Shown here: piece after piece, positions 44,907 through 55,939 of the stretch
How the letters are laid out: each line of letters opens with the position of its first letter
How positions within the stretch are numbered: position 1 is the first letter of the stretch
Source of the DNA: Gliomastix tumulicola
Lineage: Eukaryota > Ascomycota > Sordariomycetes > Hypocreales > Bionectriaceae
DNA: 64,000 nt
Reading direction: 5' to 3'
NCBI GenBank assembly: GCA_001599755.1
Contig: BCHX01000005.1
Span: 2,166,409-2,230,408, forward strand
Made by a program: the position numbers and the translations under genes
Notes under the pieces: model-generated
Told to the model about the DNA's origin: nothing
Database searches by the model: none
What the model saw: only the letters and a program-made list of their open reading frames with translations

Positions 44907-47900
44907 TCATATCGCAGCCAGCTCGGCGTCCAAGATCTTGACGGCCTCTGTAGCAGCCTTGACCTGCACTTCCTCCTTGCTGATCCCCTGCCCAACCCGA
45001 GTCACCGCTCTGTCTCCAATGTGAAGCGTGCAGAAGTACTCCCTTGCTTTCCCCTCTCCGTGGACGATATCAATGGCGTACTTGACCTTCTTATCCACGG
45101 CCAACACCCCGACACGCTCCTTGGGATGCAGAGCCTGGACATCATCGCGGATGATACGATCCATGTACGCCAGAATGCCCATCCGTTCCATGATAGACCG
45201 ACACGTATCGATGCACCCAGAGTCCACCCAAACGGCGCCCAGAAGAGCTTCGACCAGGTCGGAGAAGAACTTCTTTGCCTGAAGCAGACTCAAAAGGTGC
45301 CAGGGGTAGTACCTGCCGGTAGCCATGGCCTCCAGGATCTGGCCTCGTAGTGCCTTGTGCCGTTCTGCAGTCGCACTTTGCTCGAGGCCGATGGCCAACG
45401 ATGCGTGCCTCATGAACTTCCAAATTGGCGTGAAGACGTCCTTGTCGGACAGTGTAGCGTTATCTATGACGATGGGCTCCTTTGAGTGCAGGCCGTACTC
45501 AAGAGCGAGAAAGGCTAGAAAGTCTCCGTTGACGAGGGCAGTCTTGAGAGTGTGCATGCGACCCGTTGGTAGAGGCGGCTCGACGGCAAAGAGCCTGGTC
45601 ACAATGACCCTGTCGAGAACGGCATCCCCTATGAATTCTAGCCGTTCCAGAGACCGTCCCTCGCCGTGAACAACGTAGGAAGGATGCGTCATCGCTTCGA
45701 CAAGCAGCGCTTGCTTCTGGAACTTGTACCCAATCAGCGCCTCAAGTGGTTCCAAAATGTTCGAACGCGAGCTTCCGATAATGTTGTCATCGAAGAGAAG
45801 TCGTCGCTGCCCTTCGACATTCCCCCATTGTTGCTCGGGGACGAAGATACCGATACACTCGGATGCCTTGTCTATGCCTGCCTCGCAGTAGGCAGCGCCG
45901 ATCAAAGCCTCAACAACGTCCGCTAGGATCTTGGTAGAGAGCGGCCTCTCCCGGAGTGGCTGATGCGATTTCTCCGTGTATTCAGCCAGGTATAGGGGTC
46001 GCCATTTCTTTCCAGTGAAGCGGTCGTACAATATGTACTTGACTAAGCCGGTTTCCATGGCTGCTCTTGAGAGTCTCGCATTGGACACGAGACTGTCTTT
46101 GAAATAGGACAAGTACCCTTCTGGCCATCTCAAATCTATACGCGGTGTTAGTAAGTATTGGTCTTGTGGGACTTATAGGAACATGGCAACGACAAGGACG
46201 TACGCAGTGATGCTGCTCGAATAGTGGCGCAAAACTTGAGGATGGAGTCCCCGAGGTTTTCGAGTCTTTCGTAATGATACGGCTCTGCAGCACTTCGCGA
46301 GCTGATGGCCGTTCGAACAAGCTCCATGTTGGTGAGCTCTAGAGATCCGAGTAGGGTGCTGGCCAGGTGGGTGGCGACAAGCATGACCTCGATGTCGTGG
46401 AGTAAGGACGGGATGAGCATGCCGAACTGGGCGTACTCGCAAGAGACCGCATCGACAGTCACGCTCGATAGTGGAAGCACATGGCCGTATGGTTTCAAGC
46501 TGACCTGTTGGCCCTTCGACGGTTCCAGAGGATGCAGAAAGTCTGCACGGCGAGTCCACTTTCGCAAGACAAGATATGGCATGTCTTCCGGAGCCTCATC
46601 ATACCCGAGGAAGGCGTGCTGGACCTGGTCGGCTGGCGGTTTGGATGGCAGAAGGCTTCGAAACAGGAATGGCGTATGTGACCCATCTCGAATGAGAGAC
46701 CTTTGTTGAGCTTTTCCAGAAGCTTCCTCCCAGCTGAGAGAACCGATATCCGCCAAGTTGACATCAGCCCCCAATGCTGTCAGTTTTATGACATGGGGCT
46801 GATCCGAAATAGGCCATCGATGGCCAAAATGGTGACCAAGAAGTGCACTGGTATGATCAGGCATAGTGTCTGCATCTCTCGTGATCCGTCGACCGGGGCC
46901 CCATCTTATCTCCCAGCTCAGGCTTTCCTCTGGAAAGACCTGGAGTGGACGTGGTCGTTGTTGTATCTCTACGGGGAGAACAACCTCGTATTGGCCAAAC
47001 GCGGTGCCGTGTTCGTTGTGGCAACTGAGCGAGTAAACGAATCTCTCGGGGCTGTCTCTCCAAGCCTGAGCAACCTGCGTCCAAGGCTTGAAAACAGACT
47101 CTACCTGCTCGATTGCAGCGCGAGTCTCGATGCCCGGGATCTGCTCGGCCTCGAAAGGAAGAAGGTGGTCGTTGACAAGGCCGGCCTTGTAAAGCGCCAC
47201 ATAGGCGTGGAAAGCAGCGTCTTTGGTCGCGTTCTTCTCTGACTTCCATAGAAACTCGCTGTTTGCAGTTCGAACGTTTTGCGGCAAAGTCGAGGGGAGG
47301 ATAACCGTAGCAGTTACGCTGGAATGAGGGCCATGACCAATGATGTAGTCAGGCCTGGCATCGACAAACTCGCCTAGCGCGAGAGTCCTGCAGAAGTGTT
47401 CGAGATGTGGCTTCGCGTTGTCGAAATCAAGTCTTGCTCCGGTTGAGGGAACCACGAAAGATGTCGAGCTTGTCTCGTCGGTGTTTTCGAGAACTTCGAG
47501 CTGTTTTCGAGCACGTTCCTCGTCTTGGTAGAGACGCCTCATTTCTTCCTCCATGGCTTCCCACTGTTTCGCGACCTCGGCGGATCTAGGCAGGAAGAGA
47601 ACTAGTTTGGAGTTCTTGTCTCTTGCTCTTCCGCGGCGCTGAACAAAAGACTTGAGAGTTGCTGGCTGATCAAAACAAATGACGAGGTTGCATGCCGGCA
47701 CATCGATGCCCTCCTCGAGCACGCTCGTTGCGATGAGAAGGTTGACTTCGGTGGAGCGGAATTTTTGTAGGATCAATAGGTCGAGGTTGTTAGTAAACTC
47801 GTAAATAGCCCGTTTTCTGACCCTGTGGCTGGAAGTCCCAACAACTGCGCCAACGCGGTACCTCCGCTTTATGTCTGAATTGGCGGTGAGTAGCTCAAGA

Positions 47901-49489
47901 AGCATGCTAACGGTGGCCCTCTCCCGCGCAAACACTATCGCCACCGTATTTTCAGCAGCCGACATCAACTCCTGGATGAGGAGATGAGCCTTCTGCGACA
48001 CCTCGTGTGCTCCCGGAGGAGACTCTGTAGGAAGTACTAGCGAAACCTGCCGCAATGTATTGGACAAATAACGCCGCTCGTCCTCGATCCATTTCTCAAG
48101 GGGACCAATGGAGGATTCAGCCTGGCTTATATAGTCTGTGACTGCCTTGCGGATGTAGAAGTCAGCAGCCCAAGTTCCGAGTTCGCGGGCAATCTCAACA
48201 CTCCGAGAGTAGAGTGCTTTCACATTGTTCTGTGAGAACGTATCATGGCTCATAACCGCTTTGTAAAGGTCTCGTCGGTTTCTGTCGGTTGGGTCTGCCG
48301 CAAGCTTCAACACAAAGGGGTCTTCCCTGATGTTCATCGCAACATGTGCTTTCAACAGCGAGGCCATCGAAGAGGTGCGTGGCTCTTCTAGTGGGGGCTG
48401 ATACTCAATGGCCACTATGTTGGGTTTGTTTACCCATTTCAGAAGATCCTCCCGATGAAGCGTGGGAGTTACGCATTTCGCATCTAGAGTCTTCTCAAGC
48501 CTATCAAGATCAGCCTCCCTAGATGACATGCTAGGACTAGCACTCAAACCGAGGATATGGGGACGGCTTTCGCCACCGAGGCGCCCTTGGTGATAGAAGT
48601 CTAACATCAGTTTGCTTCCTGCATTCTTGCCCACACAGTTATGGGCTGCCAAAGAGGTTAGTTAAAAGAATGCCAAGAGGAGGAGTGAAACATGGACAAT
48701 CCGACCTTCATCGAACACCAGAAGAGCGAGCTGGCTCATTTTGATGAATGAGTGCGCAAGACCATCGTACAAAACCTGTGGTGTCGACACGACGATGCGA
48801 GTGTTGCTGACAATGGTATCCCATATCTGTTGTGACCATGTCTCTACGTTTTCGTTTCCGGTCAAGAGTCTAACAGAAACGGACGGTATCTCTAGTCGGA
48901 TGACCTCGCATTGTTGGTCACATAGCAACACAGTCGGAGCGAGAAACCACACAATCTATGTCGGTGTTAGCGTTGAACAGTCACGGGAATTCTGCTTTGT
49001 GCTTACCTTGTCCGAAGGGCATCTTTCCAGCTCAGCCATGATACGTAAGATCGCCCTATTGCCGTCGTGTTAGTTCTTGCATGTACCGACGAAGTCTCGT
49101 AGTCTTACACTTTCGTCTTTCCGCTTCCAGTGTCCATCTTAGCTCGGTTAGTACGCAAAGAAACGAAGCAAAGGTTGATATCGGGGGTTCGCTGATCTGG
49201 GTTGCTCACTCACAGAAACGATGACATTTCGCTGAAGACTCTGCTCGAACACCTCAAGTTGATATGCCCGCGAGCTGACAGTTGAGGCCCCCTCGCCAGA
49301 GCCATCGACCACCTGAGTCGAGGAGGACCCAGCCTCCGGGATTGTGGTAGGGGGCGCTGAGCCATCCGCACCGATCACCGTTTCCTCAACCTCGACAAGA
49401 GGCGACTCAGCTTGGGGCACATCGTCCACCTCAGGTGAGCCTCTCTCCGACCCACTGTCAGAGTTGGGGTCGTAGGCGAACGATTCCAT
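44907..49489 (-). CDS. DCL2: Dicer-like protein 2
   Basis: Six exons, 49489-49214, 49137-49109, 49055-49007, 48955-48706, 48645-46204 and 46135-44907, give 1424 residues, the usual DCL2 size. After a 75-residue acidic N-terminus comes the helicase: AYQLEVFE, Walker A MDTGSGKT (93-100, whole in a 29-nt exon), the DEAH box at about 200 split by an intron, then QRRGRAR in the second RecA domain. A Dicer dimerisation (DUF283) region follows. RNase IIIa has ERLENLGDSILKF near 1000, RNase IIIb ERLEFIGDAVLDR near 1175, and a C-terminal dsRNA-binding-like region ends the protein. No PAZ domain is recognisable. DCL2 makes small RNAs in antiviral and transposon silencing. Confidence 0.93.
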
Positions 49490-50488
49490 TTTGACAGCCT
49501 GGAGGCTCCTTGTCAAGCAAGAGAGCTGGCGAGTATGGCGTGTGTATCGGTCCTTGCCCTGGAGGCTTCTTTCTCGGCTGGAGGTTTGTGTCTAGAATCC
49601 GGATAGGTGTCTGTAGAGCGTACTGTGAAAGGTACCAGGTACCTCAGTGAGTCCTGCTTTGCTATTCCTCCTAGTGCGACCCGGGTGAGCTTTCTGTCGG
49701 GCGCCCCTCCACGGGCCAGTGTTGATAGGAACGAGCGCTGCGCCTGAACAGAATATGATGACGCAAGGGCCACATCTACCATAACCGCGGGTAGGCTGGC
49801 GATTACGGCAGGAAAACCATGGCGCATTCAATTGTCCAACCAGTGATTCATTGTAGGTGTGATTCACCACCAAAAACACGAGACCAAGAAGCGAGGAGTG
49901 GATGGATGCTGACTGTTAAGCCGAAGTCACACTGCACATTCGATGTCTGGTTTGGGCTGCTGAGATCCGATTGAAGGTTCTGAGGTCTGGACGCTTCGAT
50001 GGCTGCTTAAGAAAAAGTGACTGATGCTTGAAAATGAATCAAAGATGAAGATTAGTTCCAAAGGAGACACTGAGACGCTGTGAGATGAAGAATACGACGT
50101 TGACGCACTGTTGTGTGATGAGCGCTTTGGAAGGGCGGGTACAGTGTAGAGGCCGAACAGAAATACTGTGCAAGAGGGGAAATTGAGGGGCAAAACTGGA
50201 CAGTGTGAACAGCACCAAAACTGTATGTGTTCTTTCTATATTGGGCAAGATTCCCACGTAGTTTCCTTTCAACACATCTTCTCTCTTCTTCAGTTGCATG
50301 GTAGTCGCGCCTCTTCTCGTGAAACTCTTACTTGGTTCGCTTGATATCCTTCTGTGATTTTTTGCCGTCAGACTTCGTCACATGCGTGAGCCTATCTGGG
50401 TTGCATTAAGAAGCCACAGGGTATTGTCATTACAATCGACTGTCGTCATTGTTGCTCGCTCTTGCTGTCAATTGTGTCTCGATTCACA
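49490..50488. other. Divergent intergenic region, 1.0 kb, between DCL2 and the RCC1-like gene
   Basis: This is the shared promoter region. Short frames occur without coding-like composition. I see no strong repeat. DCL2 genes are often induced by dsRNA in fungi, but I cannot point to an element. Confidence 0.45.
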
Positions 50489-51567
50489 ATGAAGCTTTAC
50501 GCCGCTGGTCTGAATGCTTGGAACCAGCTCAGGTTTGACAACGAGGCCTTGCCAACTCAACCCGATGACCTATATGAGTTCGAGGTGATCCTAGAAGGGG
50601 AACATATCAAGCCGCCAGCAAGCGGCCTCACTTACACACGAGGTATGTAGTCACCATATTACTTGGAACATCTCTAGCTTGACGCTGACCACGAAATCTG
50701 GATAAGTGTGGTGTGACGGGAAGTATCATCACTCAGGCAGCTGTGCTCCCAAGCCTAGCGATGATGCGAGTCTGTCGTCCTACCTCGAGCCCGTGGAAAA
50801 CTTCGCCGGAGAGACCCTCAAAGTCGAGATTGAACGCCCGCCACACGAGGAGAGTCCTGCCACGTATACACTCGTCAAGGAGACGTTTCCTAGACTCGTC
50901 ACGGACGAGGCGGCGAGGCAGTCATGGGTGCGCACGAAACCGGTTTTACAGATTGCCGCCTTCCACGTCGGATTCGTCATCCTATATCAGGACGGAACCG
51001 TGGAGACGCTTGGCGATCGACGGTTCGCGGACTGTCTAGGTCGCGATGTTGATGACGAACAGTTCGTGATATCCTTTCTTCTTTGTTCCGAGATCACAGT
51101 GAAACTGAAGCGGCTGACCACAGTTTACCAGTCCGGCCGAGGTGCCACAGCCTGTCCAGGCCTTACATGATCTTGGTGACCCGGTCCGGAGGGTGGCTGC
51201 TGGAGGCTACACCGTAGCAGCTCTGACAGAGTCTGGAGCTCTGTACATCTGGGGTATGACACCACCAGGTGACGCCTCTAAGCAGCCAGTCATAGCTGGG
51301 CTGGATCAAATCCCTAATTACACCGAAGTGGACGAGGACAAGGATGTCCAGGACGTCGCCGTTGGTGAGTCCCATGCCATTGTGCTGACCACAGACGGCC
51401 ACGTCTATGTCATCGGCCGTAACGATAACGGCCAGCTCGGACTGGGAAGGGCAACACAAGCCAGCACAGAGTCCTGGACCAAACTTCACCTCCACCTCCC
51501 TCACAATCATCGGGTAGTAAGCGTAGCGGCTGGGCCGAGAGTCTCGTTCATACTGGTGTCTCATTAA
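50489..51567 (+). CDS. RCC1-repeat protein
   Basis: Exons 50489-50642, 50707-51061 and 51132-51567 give 314 residues. The second intron uses a less usual GTTCGT donor; its CTGAC branch and CAG acceptor are good and restore the frame. The start, LYAAGLNAWNQL, is an RCC1 blade, as are RRVAAGGYTVAALTESGALY and HAIVLTTDGHVYVIGRNDNG; the last has the classical GxNxxGQLG ending. About four blades are recognisable, fewer than the seven of true RCC1, so it is not the Ran exchange factor. It may act as a scaffold. Function unknown. Confidence 0.8.
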
Positions 51568-51685
51568 AAGATTGATTTTCGGTTGCGCTTTGATCCGCCA
51601 GGTTCTATCAGCTCTTTTGGGGGGCTTAGTGTACATGATCGTCTACCGTCCCAGACCAACCGATCCTGCAAAGAAAAACATCTCA

Positions 51686-52786
51686 TCATAGACTCGTCAG
51701 GTAGTCCTCAATCTCTTGAGGGGTTAGCTTCCTAAACCGAGGGCCTTGAGCGCCCTCGACACCCTCGAGGCCGAGGAGATGTTCCGCGGGTGCACCGACG
51801 ATACCTGTGCCGTGTTAGCGTCATGCAAGGTGAGGAAACCCTCCCGCTGCTGCGTGAAGAAGACCTACCAATCTCAATCGAGTCGCCATTCATCTCGCCT
51901 TCAATGTTGTCCTTGAGAGTCAGGAGGGCAATGTGGATCGCATCCTCCAGCTCCAGCTCCTCCGAGTACCGCTTCTCCAGGAACGTCTTGGCCTTGGTCG
52001 CGCTCTTGCCAATGGCCGTGGCCTTCCAGGGATAGTAGCTGCCCGAGGGGTCGACCTGGTACAGCATGGGTCCGCCCTTGTGGACGCCGCCCGTCTTCTT
52101 GACCGCCTTCTTGCCCTCGACGTCCACCTTGTCCTTGACCTCATCCTCGACGTCGGGCTCGATGCCCTCGTCCCAGCCGGCGACCAGCAGACTCACGCCG
52201 TACGGCCGGACACCCGCAGACTGCGTAGCCTCCTGCATGACCCGGGCGACGTCCTGGACCAGGATGCGCGTCGGCGGGTACTCGTTGTAGATGCGCTTAT
52301 AGCCCGTGTGCGAGACCTTGCGTGCGCGGTCGACGAGGATTCTGTAGTCGGGGCCCATGCCGGAGTAGACCATGCCGATGTTCGGGGTGATGCTGGAGAT
52401 CTTGGCGAGCGATCCCTGGTCGGCGAGGGGGGACGACGACTTCTTCTCGGTGGCGAGGACGATGCCATTGGTGGCTGCGGAAGTGTGTGAGCAGGCCGTC
52501 CTTCTCTAGCGCTTGTGCGGTGTTGATGATGATGACATACCCTTGATGCCCAGAGCTGTGATGCCCTGATTGACAGCGTTCAAGGCATATTCTAAGCGAC
52601 GCCCAAGTTAATATTCGTTCTCGAAAACCAAGCTTCGCCGGAGAGGGCAACTTCGGGCATACCGATCTGCACCAGCTTTCCGCTGCCATCGAGTTAGCAT
52701 TTGCGTGGAACGAGACAGCATGAGGGACCTGAGCTAGCGAACCTGGGCGAGAAAGTTGTGAGGGAGAAGGAGTAGCGGTCGGCCAT
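51686..52786 (-). CDS. PRE8: 20S proteasome subunit alpha2
   Basis: Five exons, 52786-52743, 52682-52663, 52591-52541, 52474-51869 and 51804-51686, give 279 residues; exon 2 is only 20 nt. The start MADRYSFSLTTFSPSGKLVQ is the alpha-subunit signature that gates the core particle, with IEYALNAVNQG following. Further conserved blocks are IGMVYSGMGPDYRILVD and PSGSYYPWKATAIGKS. Compared with the usual 250 residues there is an extra charged insert of about 30 residues (Asp/Glu/Lys/Val-rich, after AGWDEG), at about residues 139-169. The C-terminus ends IEDYLTSL. It functions in the proteasome alpha ring. Confidence 0.94.
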
Positions 52787-53345
52787 GGCAACTCTTTGTG
52801 GTGATTAACCGGCTCTACTCGTGCGTGCTGTGCGGTGTTCTGCAGGTTCGTGAAGGTGAAGGTGGTGGGTGAGCTGGTGGTTGTTCGGCGGCCAAGAGCT
52901 CTAGAGAGGTGTGCTGTGCTCCATCAATCAACAGCACCAGATATTAGATAGGCACCCTTGGAGCTTCGCGTCAGTGGGCGTGAGCTGAGTGTGCCTGCCC
53001 AAAGGTGGGAGGGGCCCGGCCGGATAATAGTGAGTCCGGCTGCCTATTTTCTGCGTGGGGTAACGACAGCTGGGGAGAGAACAAAAGCCCCACATTCTTT
53101 TCCCAGCAGCAGCATTCGTCACCCGTCGAAACCCTTCCATCGGCAAATCGGCCCCTATATCAATCACCAAGTCCGATGGGCTGACAACCATTGAGGCTAT
53201 GCTGGCCTCTTCTTCTTGGTTGTACCTCATGATTGCTCCCTATATATACGGGTCTTCTTTTTGATGAAGCACTGTATCACCACTCCTGACGGTGCCACTA
53301 GCCTATCCTAGAGGCATCAACCTCGTCTGGGGAGACACGCACACG
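52787..53345. promoter_or_regulatory. Divergent promoter region of PRE8 and the RING-CH gene
   Basis: This 559-bp interval separates the two start codons. It has a TATATATA-like string near 53241-53250, about 95 bp before the RING-CH ATG. I see no clear proteasome-associated control element. Confidence 0.4.
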
Positions 53346-54344
53346 ATGGACACGCAACCGACGTGGAGCTGGTCGTCAGCGACTGGCAACCCTACAAATG
53401 GTACTACGGGCACCGCCGGGCCAACCTCTAGCCAGCCTCCTCAATCGCAGGGCAGCTCCAGCACCAAGGCCCCGGAACCCTCGAGCAGTGGTCCTCGGCA
53501 CCGAAAGTACGGCCCTCGATCCTGCCGCATATGCCTAGAGACGGAGCACCCTAGGTTCCCGACGGACACTTCAACGACGTTCGGCATCGCCTCCACCTCC
53601 CCGCGCCCGACCTACAAGTCCGATGATCCTGAGCTCGGCAGGCTGCTCTCGCCCTGCAAGTGCAAGGGATCGCAGAAATACGTGCACGAGGGGTGTCTCC
53701 AGGCCTGGCGGCTGGCGAACCCCACGGCTGCGCGGAACTACTGGCAGTGCCCTACCTGCAAGTTCACCTACCGTATGGCCCGTCTGCACTGGGCGGCGGC
53801 GCTGAGCAGCAAGGTGACGCAGATTGCCCTTACTGTGGTTGTTCTCATACTCAGTATCTTTGTCCTGGGATTCATTGCGGACCCGCTCTTTGACCTCTGG
53901 TTCGACCCTTTCGGCACCGTCACGGATACTATCTCGAATGTCATCAATGACATCGAAGCTGTCCGGGAGCCAGACTGGGAGCCGCCGACGACATGGCAGG
54001 AGCACTTCGCCAAAGGCTTCTTCTCTCTGGGGCTGGTCGGTCTGGTCAAGACTATGTTTGCTACTGCGCCGTGGCACTGGTTCAACCTACGGACATACGG
54101 CATGGGAGGCGGGCGACGGCAGGGAACTGGCCGCGCCCGCGCCGAGAACATGAGCTGGGTGTTCATCCTCATCGGAGCCATGACGTTCCTCATGGCCATC
54201 TGGAGATTTGTCAAGGCGCTGAGCGCACGGGTGCTCAAGAATGTGAGCGACAGTGTCTTGGATGTCAACGATGACGCAGGCGACGACGATGATGACGATG
54301 CTGGCGTCGACGTCAATCCGGACGAGCAGCGGAAGGACGAATGA
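53346..54344 (+). CDS. RING-CH (MARCH-type) membrane ubiquitin ligase
   Basis: One exon gives 332 residues from ATG 53346. A Ser/Thr/Pro-rich start precedes a C4HC3 RING-CH domain: C60 and C63 (CRIC), C104 and C106 (CKCK), H114 and C117 (HEGC), C135 and C138 (CPTC). The segment between C63 and C104 is longer than in most MARCH proteins. At least two transmembrane segments follow (about 158-182 and 276-295), with a possible third near 226-243. The C-terminus is acidic with a run of Asp. Proteins of this type ubiquitinate membrane proteins in ER or endosomal compartments. Confidence 0.87.
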   Translation: MDTQPTWSWSSATGNPTNGTTGTAGPTSSQPPQSQGSSSTKAPEPSSSGPRHRKYGPRSCRICLETEHPRFPTDTSTTFGIASTSPRPTYKSDDPELGRLLSPCKCKGSQKYVHEGCLQAWRLANPTAARNYWQCPTCKFTYRMARLHWAAALSSKVTQIALTVVVLILSIFVLGFIADPLFDLWFDPFGTVTDTISNVINDIEAVREPDWEPPTTWQEHFAKGFFSLGLVGLVKTMFATAPWHWFNLRTYGMGGGRRQGTGRARAENMSWVFILIGAMTFLMAIWRFVKALSARVLKNVSDSVLDVNDDAGDDDDDDAGVDVNPDEQRKDE

Positions 54345-54772
54345 AACGACGTAATGAATGAGTTTGTCTACCAATTGAAGCACCAATAAGCCCTTGTCTG
54401 CGAGATGCTCCGTCTGTCTAGGTGCTGTGACATTTGTCTCTGTCTGCACACTCTTAAGTTGCCTTGAACTCTCTCCTCCTTGTCAAGTCAACTAGTCTGT
54501 GTGCAAAGATCAAGTTCTCTGCTTCTGCTTTGACCTGGGCCGTCTTGGCTCTCGTCTTTTGGCAACGCGGTTAACGTCAGTGTCTGTGTGGTATTTTCAT
54601 ACCCAAGCAGGACTGCAGTCGCAAGATTGCTTTCCCGCATCACAACTACTCGGTACGATTTTAGTACAAAGCCGTGAGTAGGCTTGCGTCTCGAAAACTG
54701 ACACAATCTTGTAAAGGTGTTCTGGTTTATGCAGGTGATATGAAATGATTGACGTGGAGGTCGTGTCTCTAT
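54345..54772. other. Convergent intergenic region, 0.43 kb
   Basis: This contains the 3' flanks of the RING-CH and GNAT genes. Nothing else is seen. Confidence 0.5.
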
Positions 54773-55507
54773 TTACTTGATAGGTCTGAACATGAAGATT
54801 GCCTCTTTATAGAAGAGTCTGCCATCTTCAGCCGAAACACAGTCTAGTGCGATTGTATCTTCCACCGTGAACCCAAGTTTCTCGTAAAAGGGTGCTGCGT
54901 CTAAAGTGCTCTCTAGGTACAGTGGTGTTTTGTGGATCTTGGACTGCTCTATAGCCCACTGGACCAGCATCGAGCCAGCTCCTTTCCGTTCATAGGCCGG
55001 ATCTGTTCCAATGAAGGAGAGGTCTAGAAGTGCCGTAAAGTTAGTCGACCCGAAGATGAAGGAATCACGGCTTTGACGAAACAAGAAGTACTAACGATAG
55101 CAAGGGTTGCCCGCCATAATCCGTGCCTCAGCACCCTCGGTGGTGTCCGTCCAGGCGTTTAGAACCCCCATGTCCGTCCCCTCGGGCCACACCCACGGCG
55201 GCTCAGTGTAGTTCTCGCCCTGTCCAATCGGATGGGACCATTTAGCGAAGGCAACAGCCGGCAGCGCTTTCTCCTGCTGCGCTTCGTCTTCTCGGATGTC
55301 CCTGACGACGAGCACGGTCGTCTTGGGGTCGTCGATGTCGGCCAGGGCCTTCTGCTCGATGCATCCTTGCAGAGCCCGCCGAACCTGCGGGCTTGGGAAC
55401 TGGGCACGGAGCATGGCATTGGGACCGAACGCTGCCATGTGGATTTCGGCGATCCTGGGCGCATCCGCCGGCGTTGCGAAGTCTAGTTTGAGTGGCATTG
55501 CATACAT
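54773..55507 (-). CDS. GNAT-family N-acetyltransferase
   Basis: Exons 55507-55096 and 55023-54773 give 220 residues; an ATG nine bases downstream (55498) would give 217 and fits family starts (MPLKLDFATPADAPRIAEIH) better. The intron has donor GTTAGT, branch CTAAC and acceptor CTAG. The first half carries the fungal GNAT pattern ADAPRIAEIHMAAFG; the second carries the acetyl-CoA loop as ERKGAGSMLVQWAIE and LESTLDAAPFYEKLGF. This belongs to the large set of small cytosolic fungal acetyltransferases whose substrates are mostly unknown. Confidence 0.85.
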
Positions 55508-55939
55508 ATGCAGCGTTGCGTGGCGGGATCTAGAGTCGTGTTACCTGCCTGGGGTTCATATATAGAAGGATGGCTGTTTGGGCCGCCATCTCTTATGCAG
55601 CTTTCCCGCGTTGCGGGTTACAGCACAGTGAAGTACCCAAGACCAACAAAGCCCAGCTCCAGAACAAAGAAGCCTTGACGGGGTCTGTGCAGATCCCCCA
55701 CCGGTCAATGCTGTGACCACTCCTGTCCACTTGCTAAGCGCCGAGGGGAGGGGCTTGCATGCGGCAAGGCTGCTCAGGTCCCAAACAGGGTGTGCGTTGA
55801 ACCAACAGACAGGTAAGGGGGGTTTGCGTGGCGCGGTTTGTCGGTTTTTTCCCCCCTTCCTCCTTCACTCAATCTCCAGCCATGGACTCTGCTCTGCTGG
55901 ACGCCTAGATGCTAGACACGAGGGAAGTGCATCGCCGCG
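55508..55939. other. Divergent promoter region, 0.43 kb
   Basis: This lies between the GNAT gene and the HeLo-like/ankyrin gene and serves both. A T/C-rich stretch (about 55840-55870) precedes the ankyrin gene. No motif stands out. Confidence 0.45.
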
